From assembly GCA_905221605.1 (NCBI GenBank), contig CAJNDS010001602.1, positions 538,501 through 602,500 of the forward strand: DNA of 64,000 nt, in the 5' to 3' direction. The notes below the pieces were generated by a model. It ran no database searches, was not told the DNA's origin, and saw only the letters and a program-made list of their open reading frames with translations. Source of the stretch: Symbiodinium natans (taxonomy: Eukaryota > Sar > Dinophyceae > Suessiales > Symbiodiniaceae). The number at the start of each line of letters is the position of its first letter. Position 1 is the stretch's first letter. A program made the translations under genes and the position numbers. Positions 1-41,812 of this stretch are shown piece by piece.

Positions 1-29080
<29,080 letters not shown>

Positions 29081-31232
29081 ACCCCATCCCCCCTCCTAAG
29101 AAGTGCGCTCTGTCTCTCTCACTCTCTCGTCCTCCCTATCCGTCTCTGATTCATCCTGATTCTTGAAGAGAGGGGAAGGGCTCGCACTCTCTCGCTTTCA
29201 CTCCTAACGGCCTCATCTAAGGCAGCTGAGATATGCTGGAGGAGGACTCGCAGAGCCGACGCGGACTTGGACTCGGCGACTCAGTGTACTCACAGTGTAC
29301 TCAAAGCGTTTGGTTTGTGCATTTGTGTTGTGTGTATGCGCATCTGAAGCTAGTAGCTGGTCGGCCCACGCGCAAAAGCCGCCAAAGCCGTGCACAGTTT
29401 GTACAGTGCGAAAACAAAATCTGGCTTCTCACACTTCACGGGGCGCCTCGGCGAGTCTAGCTCGCTGGCCCGCTGTGTCACCCAGGATCGTACACGTTGT
29501 GAGCATCCCACCCGTACCTTTAACACCCTAGAATGCCCTAGAAATTCCCGAACATAATCCCCATATGCCTCTATGCCTCCAAATTGAGTTCCCACTGAAT
29601 TGCGCTCTGATGTGGTGATCTGCCGCTCTCGCCCAAAGTCGGGCGAGCGCATGCCGCGCCATCCAGACAAATAACTGTGCAGAGCATCAGTGAGAGGACG
29701 GCAAGTTCCTTGGGGTTCGGCTTCGGCGCTGACTCTTAAGCCTTTCGGAGCGGTGTGAGATATCATGATATCATGTTGTCCACTGCTTTAGTTGATGCCC
29801 GGGAGTTGGCCGAGTTGGCTGCTCTTGCGAGGCTCGCCATGCTCACGCCATGGCAGTGTACCGATTTGCAAAGGCCGAGGTGCGTGTCATATGAACAGCG
29901 ATTCCTGGAGTCCCCTTCACGCCTTCATTCAAGAGATTCGTCTCACTCAGACGTGGGAACTCGTGGCGCGCTCTCGAGGCGGCCAGTGCTCTTTCTGACG
30001 AGTTGGGCGAGGAGAGCTGCCTTTTCTTGTTTTCCTTGAGTCCCGCAAGTCCACACGGCTTTCTTGCAATGAGGTTGCAATGTTTTACTTGGTTTAGTAG
30101 GGCTCACCCCCGAAAAAAGACAAAACAAATAAATCTGGGCCCCTCTATAAAGAAACGACCCTGGGGGCCCCAAGCAAATTAAGGGGGGAGGGCCTGAGCT
30201 GAAGCCAATCCCCCTTAAGCCCTGAAACCTTTACGCCACTAGGTTGAAGCTGTGTAGCCTTAGCCTCAGGGCCTCATTTCGATCCAAAAAGGTCTTAGAA
30301 CTGGACGGGCTAGATTCCGGCGTCAGGAGCAGAGAAACCCTAAACCCTCAACCTCAAAAGCCTACACACAAACTTAACCACACACCCGTGAAAACAACAC
30401 AAAGCTTGTGATAATAGCGACCCCAGGTCACCTCAGCAAACTGAGTTCGCAGAATAACTTTGGGAAACTTGGGACTGTAGACCCTAGCCCTACAACCCTA
30501 CAACAACCAGCGCCACATCAACAAACACCCGGCAAAGCTCTCCGAGGACTCCCTGCGGAGGGCCGCTCGGATCGAGTATGCAATCAAGGCCCCTGCCTGA
30601 AATCGTGATGAAGCGTACGTGTGCAGCACACGTGCGCTCAGCATGTGAGAGTGTGTGAGTGGGTGCTTTGAGCAGCAACTCGCATCCCCATAGCCTTTGG
30701 CAGAAGGCTCTGCAGAAGGCCGGGAGGATGGTGCAATGGTGCAGGGTTGGGCGAAGGCTGGGAGTTCGGACAACACGTGCCTCCGGAAAAGCAAAAGCAC
30801 CTGTGTAATTCAGATTCAGCTTGCGCTCACAAACTGCAAGCCAACGCGCAGAAGCAGCACAAGCTCGCGCCAATATGCAGCACCAACCGCACGAAAGTAG
30901 TTTAGGCGCAGCCTTGCAAGGGCCCCGCGCAAGCCGAACAAGGTGCGCAGCAGGACATACGAACCCTCAGCAGCAAAAATGTGGCAGAAGACCGGGGGGG
31001 GGGGGAGGGGGGGAAGTACAGTGTTTCGCGGAATTTTGCCTGTGGATCCGGTGCCAAAACTCTTTTCAGAGTTTCGAGAATTCGAGAGATTATTCAGAGA
31101 GCTTTGAGATGTTGAGTGCGAGGCCGCGGAGGGAATTGCGGATGCGGTGGATGCACAGCACCCGCTCTCAAAGGCTTGGCAGCCCCTCGGCCTTCGAAAG
31201 GAGAAAGAGAAGAGAGAGAGAGAGAGAGGAAC

Positions 31233-31272
<40 letters not shown>

Positions 31273-33210
31273 AAGGAGGAAAGGAAGAAAGGAAGAAGAC
31301 AAAGAGGTGAAAAGAGGTGAAAAGGGGGGTGAACGAGAGACGCAGAGAGTAGATTGAGCCTTCAGACAGGGAGCGAGAGAGCCTTGTAAGACCATGCAAA
31401 TCGATTCCCGTGATGTTGCAGTACCTCAATTCTGACTTTCATCTGTATACATATATACATATCTGCGCGTACGAAATGCAATCTTTAATGCAAATATGCA
31501 TATCATGTATGTATGGATGCTATATATATATATATAATATTCTTTATGACTTTATGTAACTATGTTTTTTCTTACATGTATCTTCCTAATGTTCAACTTC
31601 ACGCGAGTCTGCGAGGCTCGCCTATGACCTCCGGGCGCACCGAGCCTTCCGGTCAGAGTGGAAGGGGCGGCGAGGGAGTTTTTGTTGTTGTTCAACGTCA
31701 CTTCTTCCCAAACATGGAGGTACTGCTTGAGCCTGATGAAGTCCATTGAGCCGGTGCTGGGGTCCGTGGTGCTCCGAGAGCGCAAGAACACAAGTCAGGG
31801 ACTGCTGCGTCATTGTGTTTCACACACGCGAAACTTTGCAGGGAGATGTGTGTGTAGGGGCGCGTTTCTGAGGCTGGTCGAGTGGCAAATGAGATCGACA
31901 AGGCACAGACGGCGAGCACGAGATCTCACACCTCTTCTCACCTCTGTAAACCGAATCGTTCTCGACGTGGTTGTCTGTGTGTCGCACGTGCAGTCGCTCC
32001 GCGCTGCAGGTCGTCCAGGAGGCCTCTGAGGTGTACGGGGTGCCGAAGGCCCTTTGCAGACCTTTACAGCATCTACAGCTGTCAGCAGAGCCCAGCTCCT
32101 CTAGTTCCCAAGCTTCAATCTCCTCATCACCAGCATGGTATTTGGCAGAACGCCAAAAAAGGCTGAGTCCTATCGCCGATGCATTCTGTTGTGACCGCAG
32201 CGGTCGCTTACGGGGTGGGGACAGGGCTGAAAAGGCGGCGAGGGGCTTTCAGGTGGGGGAAGGCGGGTGGAGGGGGCTCCGTCGGCACCACTTGATTCCG
32301 GGTGAACGAGTCGAGATTCGCGAGTCATGGCCTTGCCATGCTTCGCCTTTTTCATTCTGCCAGCAGTTTTTACTTTTGGCTTCGTAGTCCGACTAAAATG
32401 TCTTGCACGGCTGCTTGAACTTCTTGGGTGAACCGACAGAAGGCAGCGATGCCAGTGGACTGATGCTCGACAGCCAAGCCATACAGGAACTCGCCAAAAG
32501 GCCGGATCTGGCTTTTGGACTGCCAAGGGTCCTCCACTGCATAAAGGCTCCTCCCCGGCCTCCTCCCCGGCCTCCTCCCGTTCCGGACCAGAAGAAAGCC
32601 AACACCTCCATTGCAGACAAGCTCGACTCGTCTTTGTGCATGGAGTGAACTCTGCCAGAAAGTGGCCCTTGTGCAAACAGAACAAGTCTTGCTTGTGCTG
32701 GTACCGGATCGCTCACGCGGAAAAAAGGCTTTTGACCGCTTTGTCAACTTGTCCCCTCCCTCAGTCCTCACCTTCCCGGGCCCGCCCCGGCCCGCCCCGG
32801 CCCGCCTGCAAGGGGAAACGTACTCAGCAGCGGACACAGCGTCCACAACTCGCCGGCTCGTAGTGTAGACTAGGTACTTTCGCTTGGCGCATTGCTTCTA
32901 GCACCACTTTGAGAAAATGTAGCCGGTGTTTTGGCCCTGAATTCGCCCAAGTTTTCTTGAATGCATGAGCTGCCTTGTGAACTGTATGTGTGCCCTCGTG
33001 GTGCACGAATCTGATCGTCGCAGTTTTCGGTAGCATGCCGCGGCAAAGCAGCCGCCGGCTGATGTGTGTTCCAAGTTGTACCAAGTGATTAAGAATGGCC
33101 GTCCCATTCTGCCATATGATAGAACAGTCCGAAGAACTGCGGGGCAGGGAGTGCATTCGTCTCCTGTTGCAACAGCTCTATAGAACCCCCCCACACACCC
33201 CCGAGCAGAG
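29081..33210. other. Region with no firm gene between dynein and the coiled-coil gene
   Basis: No domain-bearing exon was found. Two short stretches could be upstream exons of the next gene: about 31,720-31,780 (YCLSLMKSIEPVLGSVVLRE) and about 32,008-32,030 (VVQEASE). Both follow an AG acceptor plus G. Between 32,370 and 32,650 both strands are open, and the reverse reading PFGEFLYGLAVEHQSTGIAA looks somewhat protein-like, but I cannot choose between strands. AAACCCTAAACCCT (about 30,340) resembles telomere repeat. A GA-rich purine tract lies at about 31,200-31,335. Confidence 0.45.
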
Positions 33211-36200
33211 GACCACAAGTACATGGAGGAGGCACGAAGACTGGTCCTGCAGGCCGGGCAGATGCAGATGACGGAGGGGTGGCCATTTCTTTTTTTGGGG
33301 GGCTCATCCAAATTGATGATCGCCCTCTTTTCAGGCGAGGTCCGAGGAGGCCAAGGTGAAACGGAAGGAGGATGCCGCTCGGAGGGCCAAAATGCCCGAC
33401 ACTTGCAGTGGACTCGCAAGGGAGTTTTTTGCAGCATTCACAGCCGGAGACTTGCAGACATGCTCCAGCTTCTGGCCTCTGAGTGCTTCTCTTGCTTCTT
33501 CGTGCTTTTTGCCCCTTTCAGGTCGTGAAAGGAATGCCGAAATAGTGCCACTCCTAAGGAGTGAGTAGCGGGCAGGGTTTTGGGAGCCTTCGTCTCTTAA
33601 GGAGACCTTGAGCTCACCCAGCGCTTCGTGTTCGGAAGGGAATCTTCATGTTGTGAGAAATCTGCTTTGCCCACGCAGGGCTTGCTGAGTCCACTGTGCA
33701 TGCCTTTCGCAATCTTCCCATCTCGCATTTTGCAGTGTAAACAACACACTTGTCAGTCGCATGCCAATCCATCCTTCTCTTCCAAACGCAGCGTTTTGGC
33801 TCAGAGTTGTGGTTTTGGTGTATTACCTGGGCGCTCGTATGGTCGGCACGGACAGCCGAGCATAGCAGATCACGCTCGACGCCCAGGTGCTCCTCCTTTG
33901 TAGGCGGAGAGCTTAGTTAACGGGAGACTCCAATACGAAGGAAGTGATTCCACAAGATGAAGTGCATGTGTGTTCCCGCGACCAAGGCCACGACTCCATG
34001 GGAAAGAAGGCGATGGAAAGCGTGACAAGACGTGACACATTGTGAAAAAACCCTGTGACATGCTTTGGACAGCACCGCGTGCTCCTCAAGAACACATTGC
34101 TGCAGGATCGACGCCGACGCCGCAGCAGCTCCAGCCCTCCGCGCAAGAAGGAGGAGAAGAACGAGAAGAAAAGAAGAAAGTCTTCGTCGGAACGGCCCAA
34201 GAAAGAAGGTCCATCCGATCCTGCCGTGATGTGAGTGATGTGCCACAGCCATCTCCAGCTGGAACTCCCCCCCCCCCCCCCAACATTCTCCTCGAAGTGC
34301 CTGTGACAACTGCCAGGCAAGGCTGCGGAGGTGTCAGATTCTGAGGCTTCACAAACGAAGAGCGTCGCCAAGCTCATCCCAGCCGCTCAAGTGCAGAAGG
34401 CAAAAGAAGCCAAGGAGGCAGAAGCGTTGGCCAGTTCCTCGGGTAGACGAAATCACACTGAAATCTAGAAATCACCGAAAATGGATTTATCTTGCAACGC
34501 CTTCCTCTCGTAGAAATTGGAACTTGTGAGGCCCAACTGGATGTCCCACTGGTTGTCAGCGGCTGCGCCAACAAAACCATCAGCGAGATCGTCAAAGGAA
34601 CATACTTCCGGCACGGCACCAACCATGGTAAGCCTGTCTATAAGAAGAAGCCGGAGGACACGCCCGATGACGATGACGATTTAGATGTGCTCATCTACTA
34701 CTGGGATGAACGAGACGGTGACGAGAATTGTGGTTGGTGGTTCAGTCCCAGTGTTGGCGGTGAGATGGTCTGGGCGTACCATCCGAGTCGCAAGGCGGGA
34801 GCATGATTGCTACGCTGAAGCAGTGTGTTGCTGTTGCAGTCTGTTGCGTCTGTTGCAGCTGTTTTGCGCGAGCGTGAATGTTTTCATAAGCTTTGGTGTG
34901 CAGGCGACGTCACCGCCGCCTGCAGAGTGGAACGTGCCCCACGACGGGCCTATCGACAAAACCTTCACAGTGACTGCTGCACCGCAGCTCGCCAAAGAGA
35001 GCCAAAAGAGCCAGAAGAAGGAGGAACCGAGAGACAAGAAAGATGATGACGACGATGAGGAGGAGGAAGAGGAGGAGGAGGAGGACGAAGAGGAAGATGA
35101 AGAAGTCCCCAAACCGAAAGCAGCACCTTCCAAGGACGAAGGGTCTTCGGAAAGCGAAGCTCGTGCACGAGCGAGGGGCAAGAAGTCGGAGCGGGAAGAC
35201 AAGAAGGACCCAAAGGATCTCACGGCCGAGGAGCGAGAGCTAGAGCTGCAAGAAGCTGAGGATCGACGACTCATGGAGCAACTTCGTCAGAGAGAAGAGG
35301 CACGCAAAAAGAAGGCTGAAGAACTGCGGATGCGGAAAGAACAGGAGAAGGTTCCGGCGGTTCCGGACAAAGCCGCAGACACAGCTCAAGGGAGAGCCTT
35401 TGATGACAAAGAGGAGAAGAAGAAGAAGAAACAGCGGGAAAAGGACCAGAAGAAGAAGGACAAGGAGGACAAGCGCAAGAGAGAGGAAGAGGACGAGCGC
35501 GAGCGTCTGCGAAAGGATCGTGAGAGGGAAGAGGAGCGTCGTCGGAAAGAAGAAGATGAGAAGCGACGGAAGAAGGAGGAGGAGGAGGAGGAGCGCCGCC
35601 GCCGCAAAGAGGAGGAGGACCGACGGCGAAGAAAGGAAGAAGAGGACCGACGCAAGGAAGAGGAGGAGCGCCGAAGGAAGAGGGAGGAGGAAAGGCGTGA
35701 AGAGGAAGAACGCGAGCGACGCCGGCGCAAGGAGGAGGAGCGCAGGGAAGAGGAGGAGAGAGAAGAAAGGAGGCGCCGGAAAGAAGAGGAGGAGCGACGG
35801 CGGCGCAGAGAAGAGGAGGAAGAGCGTCGGCTTCAGGAGGAGCGCAGAAGGAAGCGGGAAGAAGAGGAGGAAGAGGAGCGGAAGCGGCGCCGCGTTCTTG
35901 AGGAGAAGGAGGAAGCGGAGCGTGCCCGTCGGAAAGAGCAGGAGCGGGTCGAGCGCCAAAAGAAGGAGGAAGAGCGCCGGAAGCACGAGGAGAAGATGCA
36001 GCGGAAGCTGGAGGAGCGTCGCCGACGAGAGGCTGGCGACAGCGGCCGAGACCGCGAGCGTGACCGAGACCGGGACCGGGACCGCGGGGACCGAGACCGC
36101 GCGGACCGGGACCGCGGGGACCGGGACAGGGACCGCGGCGACCGCGGCGACCGTGGCGACCGCGGCGACCGCGGCGGCCGCGAGAGGGACGTTCGCGACA

Positions 36201-39200
36201 TGTCGGAAAGCCAGCAACGTGACGTGCGCAAGGAGAAGGAGAAGCCAGAGGATAAGCAGCAGAAGGCAATCCAGGCAGTAGTCGCGTGCTTTCACCGGAT
36301 GTCTGGGGTGAACCTTGCCAACTTCGACAGCTTGAAGGCTGATTTCGAGCGCATCATGGCCTCGGAGCTCCCTTACACGGGCGAGAAAGAGACGACGTTA
36401 CGCGAAGAAGCGGGCCGAGTCTTGAGCTCCGCAGAAGAGACCGTCGCAAAGGAGAAAGTTGCCCGTGAAGAGGAGCTCAAGCGCCGGGAAGAGGAAGAGA
36501 AGGTCAGTGATCCTTCAGCACAGCAGTGTGAATCAGACATTCCATTGCTGTAACAACCTGGTCTTTACAGCCAGACTGCGGGGCATGCCGGGATTTGGGG
36601 GTTGTCACTCGGCCCTGTTTTCGGGTGATTTTCGGGTCTTGGAAGGTGATGCTTTGGGCCAGGGTGCGAGGGAAACAGGACCCGTGTTGATGCATGTGCC
36701 GAAGGATTCCTTCGGTCACTTCTTACCCCCCCCGCCCCCCCCCGCCCCCCCCCCCCCCCCCCCCCCCCCAAAGTGGCGCCAATGATGCTGTCCTCTCAGC
36801 CCTCGGGCTTTTGCCTCCATATCTCCTTCCCCAAAAGAAGGCAGCGACAACAGCAGCGGTCAATGACGGCCTCAACGTTCGTGGCTACCGCCACTATTGC
36901 CGCCTCCCCCCAGCTCATCAACTAGCTTTCGTCCCAGTCCCTCCTCAAGTGATTGCGTCGCTTGAGGAGAAAGTTTCTCATGGGGCGCAGGGTGGATACT
37001 ATAAACATTTTTCATTCCGTGGCAAGCTTGGGTTGCTGGACCGCAACACCCGTGGACGGGGCTGAGGGAACACAGGGCCACCTGAGGGCTACCTGAGGGC
37101 TACCGGACGGCTACCGGAGGGTCACCTGGCCACCTGAGAGAAAACGAGCTGACAGAGCCGAAAGTTGCCCTGTGGGGAAGGGGGGTGGTGTGCCGGGTGG
37201 TGGGGTGGGGCACTCCCGTAAAAAGGAGAAGAAAGAGCTTCCTGCCGCGAAGTTGGCATGGACCCTGCCTCACTCAGACCCAAGTGCATAGCGGCATAAA
37301 TTAGAGTTCATGTTATCAAAACAAAAGCGTTCATTTGCAGTAAGCACATGGCGGGTCAAGCTCATGACCTGGTGCAGCGCGCCCTGCCCTTTGAGACACT
37401 TCTCAAGTCCACTGTCAGTTGTGTTTGCCTACATGTTGTCATCTGTTGTCAGGTCCGCCTCGAGCAAGAGGCGAAGTCAAAGCGGCAGCAAGCAGCCAAC
37501 CTGAATGTTCTGAAGGCCTTGCAGAAGCTTTCGGACGCGACGCCCGAGAACTGGGCGATGATGAGCGCCGAGTTCCAGGAGGTGATGCGCACGGAGCTCC
37601 CGGACACGGGGGACCAGCGCGAGGCCTTGCAGGCGGAGGCTGACCGGGTCTTCCAGTACGCGCAGCAGTACGTGAAGCAGATGGAGGAGAGGCTGAAAGA
37701 GCAGGAGGAAAAGGAACGAATCCGCTTAGAGGAACTTAAGGTCAAGGAGCAACAGGCTCGGTCGGTTCTGACCGAAGTCGAGGCTTGCCTTGGAAAGGCC
37801 GAGGAGGAGGCACAAAAGGCACGGACCGTCTCGGAGCAGCTCTACCAGCTCTCGACACAAAATCAAAGCCCACAAACAAGCCAAGGGAGCGGCGCAGCCA
37901 GTGGCCGTGACGCGTTGCTCTCCAGCTTCCCCAAAGGCGCAGAGGAAGCGCTGCGACAAGGCCGTGTCTGTGGCAAGCTTGGGGCCCTGGCGCAGCAAAG
38001 TGCGGAAGGTGCCTGGAAGTTCCTTGAAGGGCACAAGATGGCGCTGCTCGAAGTGGAGACGTTGCGACAAGAAATGCTGGTTTTCGTGCAGCGAAGCGAG
38101 GCCCGCTTGCAGCAGTGCCAAATGGCCGCCCAGCAAGCCTTGAAAATGTCTTCGGAGAGCCGCGAGCGGATCCAGAACAATGCCGCGCCCATGCTCTGGG
38201 ACCGAAAATCGGGCGATATCTTTAGGAGCTACGACCAGGACGAGGACGGCTTCCTGTCCCGAAATGAAGTCCTGAACTTTGCCAGACTCGAGTATGGTTT
38301 CGCCATCCCAGCCGCAAGCCTGGATCGGATTTTCCAGCAGCTCACGCTGCCCGGAGCACCCGGCTTGGAGCCGACTCGCTTCCAGCAACTGCGGACCGCC
38401 GTGGGCATTGCACGCTTCGAGTCTCGGAAGAAGCAAGAGAAGCAAGAGAAGCAGGAGAAAAGCGAGGAGAAAAGCGAGAACCCGCTAGAGTCCGAAGCCC
38501 TGAAGGTGGAAGCAGAGTACCAGGAGTATCTGAAACAGCGCAAGCGAAGTGTCTCAGCAGAGGTCGAGGCCATTGCCTGGTCGGATCTTGAAAAGAAGGT
38601 GGTGGAAGTGGAGTCTGCCTCAGCAGCTTTCGTGAAGGCTTCCTCGGAAAGCCCGGAGGAGCTCCAGCGCTCCGAGGCCGCTCTGGATGCTGCCCTCCAA
38701 GCAGCCAGGAACGCCGTGCCGGGCTTCCTCAGCCACCTGCGCGCTCTCCGTCACAGTGTCATGCAGCTCGTACTGGTTCAGCCCAAGGCTGCAGAGAAGC
38801 CGCCCAAGAAAGAAGGGAGAGAAGGGAAAGAAGGGAAAGAAGGGAAAGATGAGCAGGAGCCGGCGAAGCCTGAGAGCGCAGAGACGCAGGAAGCGCCGGA
38901 CGCGGAGCCCAAGAAAGAGCCGAAGGACGTTGAGCCAAAGGACTCTGCTGCGGACTCTGCAGAGCTGAAGGAGCTGAAGGAGCTGCAAGAGAAGCTTCGG
39001 CAGCTGTCGCTTCGCCTGTCGAAGCTCGAAGCTCGCATTGTTCTCGCTGAACGCCGCGCCTCTGAGGGCCGTAAAGTTACCGCCCGCATTGCGGCTTTGA
39101 AGGTCGAGGAGGTGCGGATGGAGGTCGCCATGAAGCTGCGGCAGTGCATTGAGCAGCTGGGCGGCAAAGCCGTGGACCTCTTTCAGATCATTGCCAAGGG

Positions 39201-39288
39201 AGAGGACGTGGCCTCCGTGGAAGAGGCCCCCCCCCCCCCGGCTTTTCGCTATAGGAAATCGGCTGAGCCGCTGAGCAGTGGCTAAAGA
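33211..39288 (+). CDS. Charged coiled-coil protein with an EF-hand and duplicated helical module
   Basis: Proposed exons: 33211-33273, 33335-33385, 34105-34225, 34331-34442, 34514-34794, 34904-36502 and 37453-39288. In order the protein has a short helix, an arginine/serine-rich segment (RRRRRSSSSPPRKK), a globular domain (GWWFSPSVGGEMVWAYHP, 34514-about 35,000), an acidic D/E run, about 300 residues of E/R/K-rich single alpha-helix, an RD/RGD-rich tract, then helical modules and one EF-hand with loop DQDEDGFLSRNE (38,233-38,268), which keeps the usual calcium ligands. The last exon ends at a stop at 39,286-39,288. Donors are GA at 33274; GC at 33386 and 34795; GT at 34226, 34443 and 36503. 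I recognise the WAYHP-type domain only as recurrent in dinoflagellate proteins, so function is unknown. The RS/RD tracts suggest an RNA-related or scaffold role, by inference. The first two exons, and the true start, are uncertain. Confidence 0.75.
36503..37452. other. Intron of the coiled-coil gene with a C-homopolymer tract
   Basis: A GT-AG intron of 950 bp between EEEEK and VRLEQEAK. It contains runs of C at about 36,726-36,770 and no coding signal. The ORFs crossing it run through the intron and are not real. Confidence 0.75.
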
Positions 39289-39392
39289 ATGATAAGCTGA
39301 ATGCGGCGCACAGAGCTCAGTTTTTTTTTTGAAGAAGCGTCAGTGGAAAGAGTGGAGGGGTGCAAAGAACTCTTTGCAGTACTTCCCGAGAG

Positions 39393-41426
39393 GCCCACGC
39401 CTTCCTCAAGGAGAACAACTGCGACGTCGAAGTGGAGAAGTGCGCAGAGCAATACAGTGTTGATACGGTGTTGGTGCACTGGTGTACTGTGATGCATTCA
39501 TGGATATGCCTGCTTCTGTGTGTTTTTCCTGTTGGTAAATGACGGTATATGAGCTTCTCATGAGGCTGGCACGCGCCTTTGCAGCTTGCAAGACCTCTCA
39601 AGAGGCTGCATTACAGGCATCGTGACGCTGCCATGGGCGCCGGGTTTAGTATCGAGAACAGTTCAATCCAGAAGTGTCGACATGTAGTGACATGCGCACA
39701 TCATGTGTAGCGTGTGCAATGTGTGTGCATTGTCTGCACACATGAAAGCCCCTTGCAAGAAAGCAGGCCGTCAAAGTCAGCCGCGAGGAGTTTGCCAGGA
39801 GTGCCATGTGTTTGACAGAGTGTATAGTGAAGCGTGTGCCGTCTCCTTGTGACCTGTGCGTGCGAGCGTAACTCACCTGAGAGCATCTCTCATGCGCGAG
39901 CGGCGAGCGGCGAGCGGCTCTGTCGACGAGGATCATCCGCGTGGTCTACGAGGTCAAGCGGGAGGTGAACCTCACAGAGAGTTTGGCCATCGGTCCGGCC
40001 ATGAGGGCCCTGGAGGTGGGAGAGCTCGTCGAGGCCAGGTTCTCAGCATTCGTCGGCATGGAGAAAGCAGAGAATCACGAGCCGACTTCCCCCGACTCGG
40101 ATATCTGCGTTCAATGGGCGGGCCAAAGGGACATTTTGCCCAGTAGAAGCGATGCGACAGCTCGATCAGTGGCCAGTAATCGACATCTTCAATGCACGCA
40201 AACGTGCAAAGACAAGATTAGACATGTGCAGTCATGACGCGTGCGTGAGTACTCATGCAGTACATACGTCCTTCAACAAATATGCAGATGCGATGACAAA
40301 CGATTGAAGTGTCAACTTGCCAGAGGACTTGACGCACCAGCACCGTTTGCCATGCAACCCTCAGAATCAAACGTCGTGGTGGTGTTTGAAGTTGACCGCT
40401 GCAGGTGAGCAGTATAAATTCCATCTGACTTGACTCTCTTGCAGTCTTCCATTCTATTGTTCCGTCAGTCTCTCACTTTTTTGTTCTTTTCCCTCTTTTC
40501 CTTATTACCCGCCCTCGGTGTGGGGTTGTTCGATTTTGAACTCAACTCTTCTCCTCGCCCGGAACTCTTCTCCTCGCCCGATCTACTCCTCGATTCCTGG
40601 AGTGTCGCCGGAGTGCCCACCCCAGAGTCTCCTGGAGTGCCCAATTTCAGAGTCTCCAACGCCAGAGTCTCCCCGGAGTGCCCAACCCCAGAGTATCTCT
40701 ACCAAGACAGGGTGGGAGAGTTCAAAGTAAAACATGCTTTTTGTTCGTCTCTCCCTCTCTCTCCCTCCCTCTCCCTCCCTCTCCCGAGATTCATATAGAG
40801 TCTAAGCTGGGATGTTGGGATGTTGGGATGTTCCCCCCTTCTGCTAGCAGTCCTCAATCGGGATGATCGTACCCCCCCTAGTACGGACTGATAGTACGAG
40901 GGGGGCAAGATCCCAAAGTTGGCTTTTCAGAGTTTTGACTCATTTCCGTTCTCAAGAGAGCCCTCCTCAAGACTCGCCCAGGTCCACGCCGGGCCGAGGG
41001 CCGAGCCGTCACCCGAGGCTTAGCTCCTGCTGCCTCTCTGCTTCTGCATTCTGCTCTCTCTCTCGAAAAGTCCCTTTTCTCTCAATCTCATTCTTTCTGT
41101 GTTTGGCGCTCGAAGCAGGGGCTGCAGCGGATCCACGCGCGCGCCCTGTCGGACGGCGTGCTGGGGTGGGCCACCCTCTCGAGCAGTGCCCCGATGAGAC
41201 ACTATATGAAAGACATACGATGTGAGACATATGTGGGGGAGTGGTGGGGGTTAGTTAGGGGAAGGGGTCCTAGAGGAGAGACTGTGGGTTCCGTAGAAGA
41301 ATGTTCTCAACATGTGTGCTTCAGCTCTCTACGTCAAGAGGCCCCGAGAACTTGGAGGCTTCTTGACTCTCTGCAGGTGAGGGGCCTTACCTCGAACTCG
41401 TGAGGAACGGAGCCGGTCAGATGTGA
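39393..41426 (+). CDS. Small unknown gene, four or more exons
   Basis: Proposed exons 39393-39434, 39931-40033, 41118-41187 and 41382-41426. They encode AHAFLKENNCDVEVE, IIRVVYEVKREVNLTESLAI, then GPAMRALEVGELVE, GLQRIHARALSDGVLGWATL and GPYLELVRNGAGQM, followed by a stop. Phases match with GA (39435) and GC (40034, 41188) donors, and each acceptor is AG followed by G. The pattern R.rA..DG..GW.tL...G.yLe recalls a small beta-rich module I associate with multidomain dinoflagellate proteins, but I cannot name it. No start codon was found, so at least one 5' exon is missing, perhaps near 39,300. Confidence 0.55.
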
Positions 41427-41812
41427 GACGAGAGTGCGTTCAAGAAAAGGCGCTTCTCGCCTGCGCTCTTTTCTTTCGCGCGGTTGCGTGCTATCTCGTG
41501 CTTCGCGGCGTGTGCACTCGTGCAGCATGCGGGTGATGCACCGGAAGATGCTGACAGATGCTAGAGTCTGCTAGAGTCTGCTAGAGAGAACCAAGGTTCA
41601 GGTCCTGTCACTCAGTACTGCTTGCAGCAAACCAGTCGTGGCATAATGGCAGGAACGGCAGGAGTTGTGGGCATGGTATCCAGAATCTTCTTTTGCTTTC
41701 CTAGGAGAGGCGTATATCAGATGGGAGAGATCTTCTAGCGGAGGGAGTCTGATCGAATCTGTTACAGCTCTTCTTTTGAAACTCTGCTTGACATAAATCG
41801 CCGCGTCTGAAG

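Noticed and set aside
32370-32846. Reverse-strand ORF with PFGEFLYGLAVEHQSTG
   Set aside because: The same stretch is also open on the + strand, there is no family match, and it would be the only minus-strand gene; kept only as a note.
33785-33800. TTTTGGCTCA resembling the 3' half of the dinoflagellate spliced leader
   Set aside because: The match is about ten bases, expected by chance at a notable rate in 64 kb, it lies inside the proposed coiled-coil gene and no second half is present.
35240-36295. Leu/Ala-rich reverse ORF opposite the charged helix
   Set aside because: It is the shadow of the Glu/Lys/Arg codon repeats of the + strand gene.
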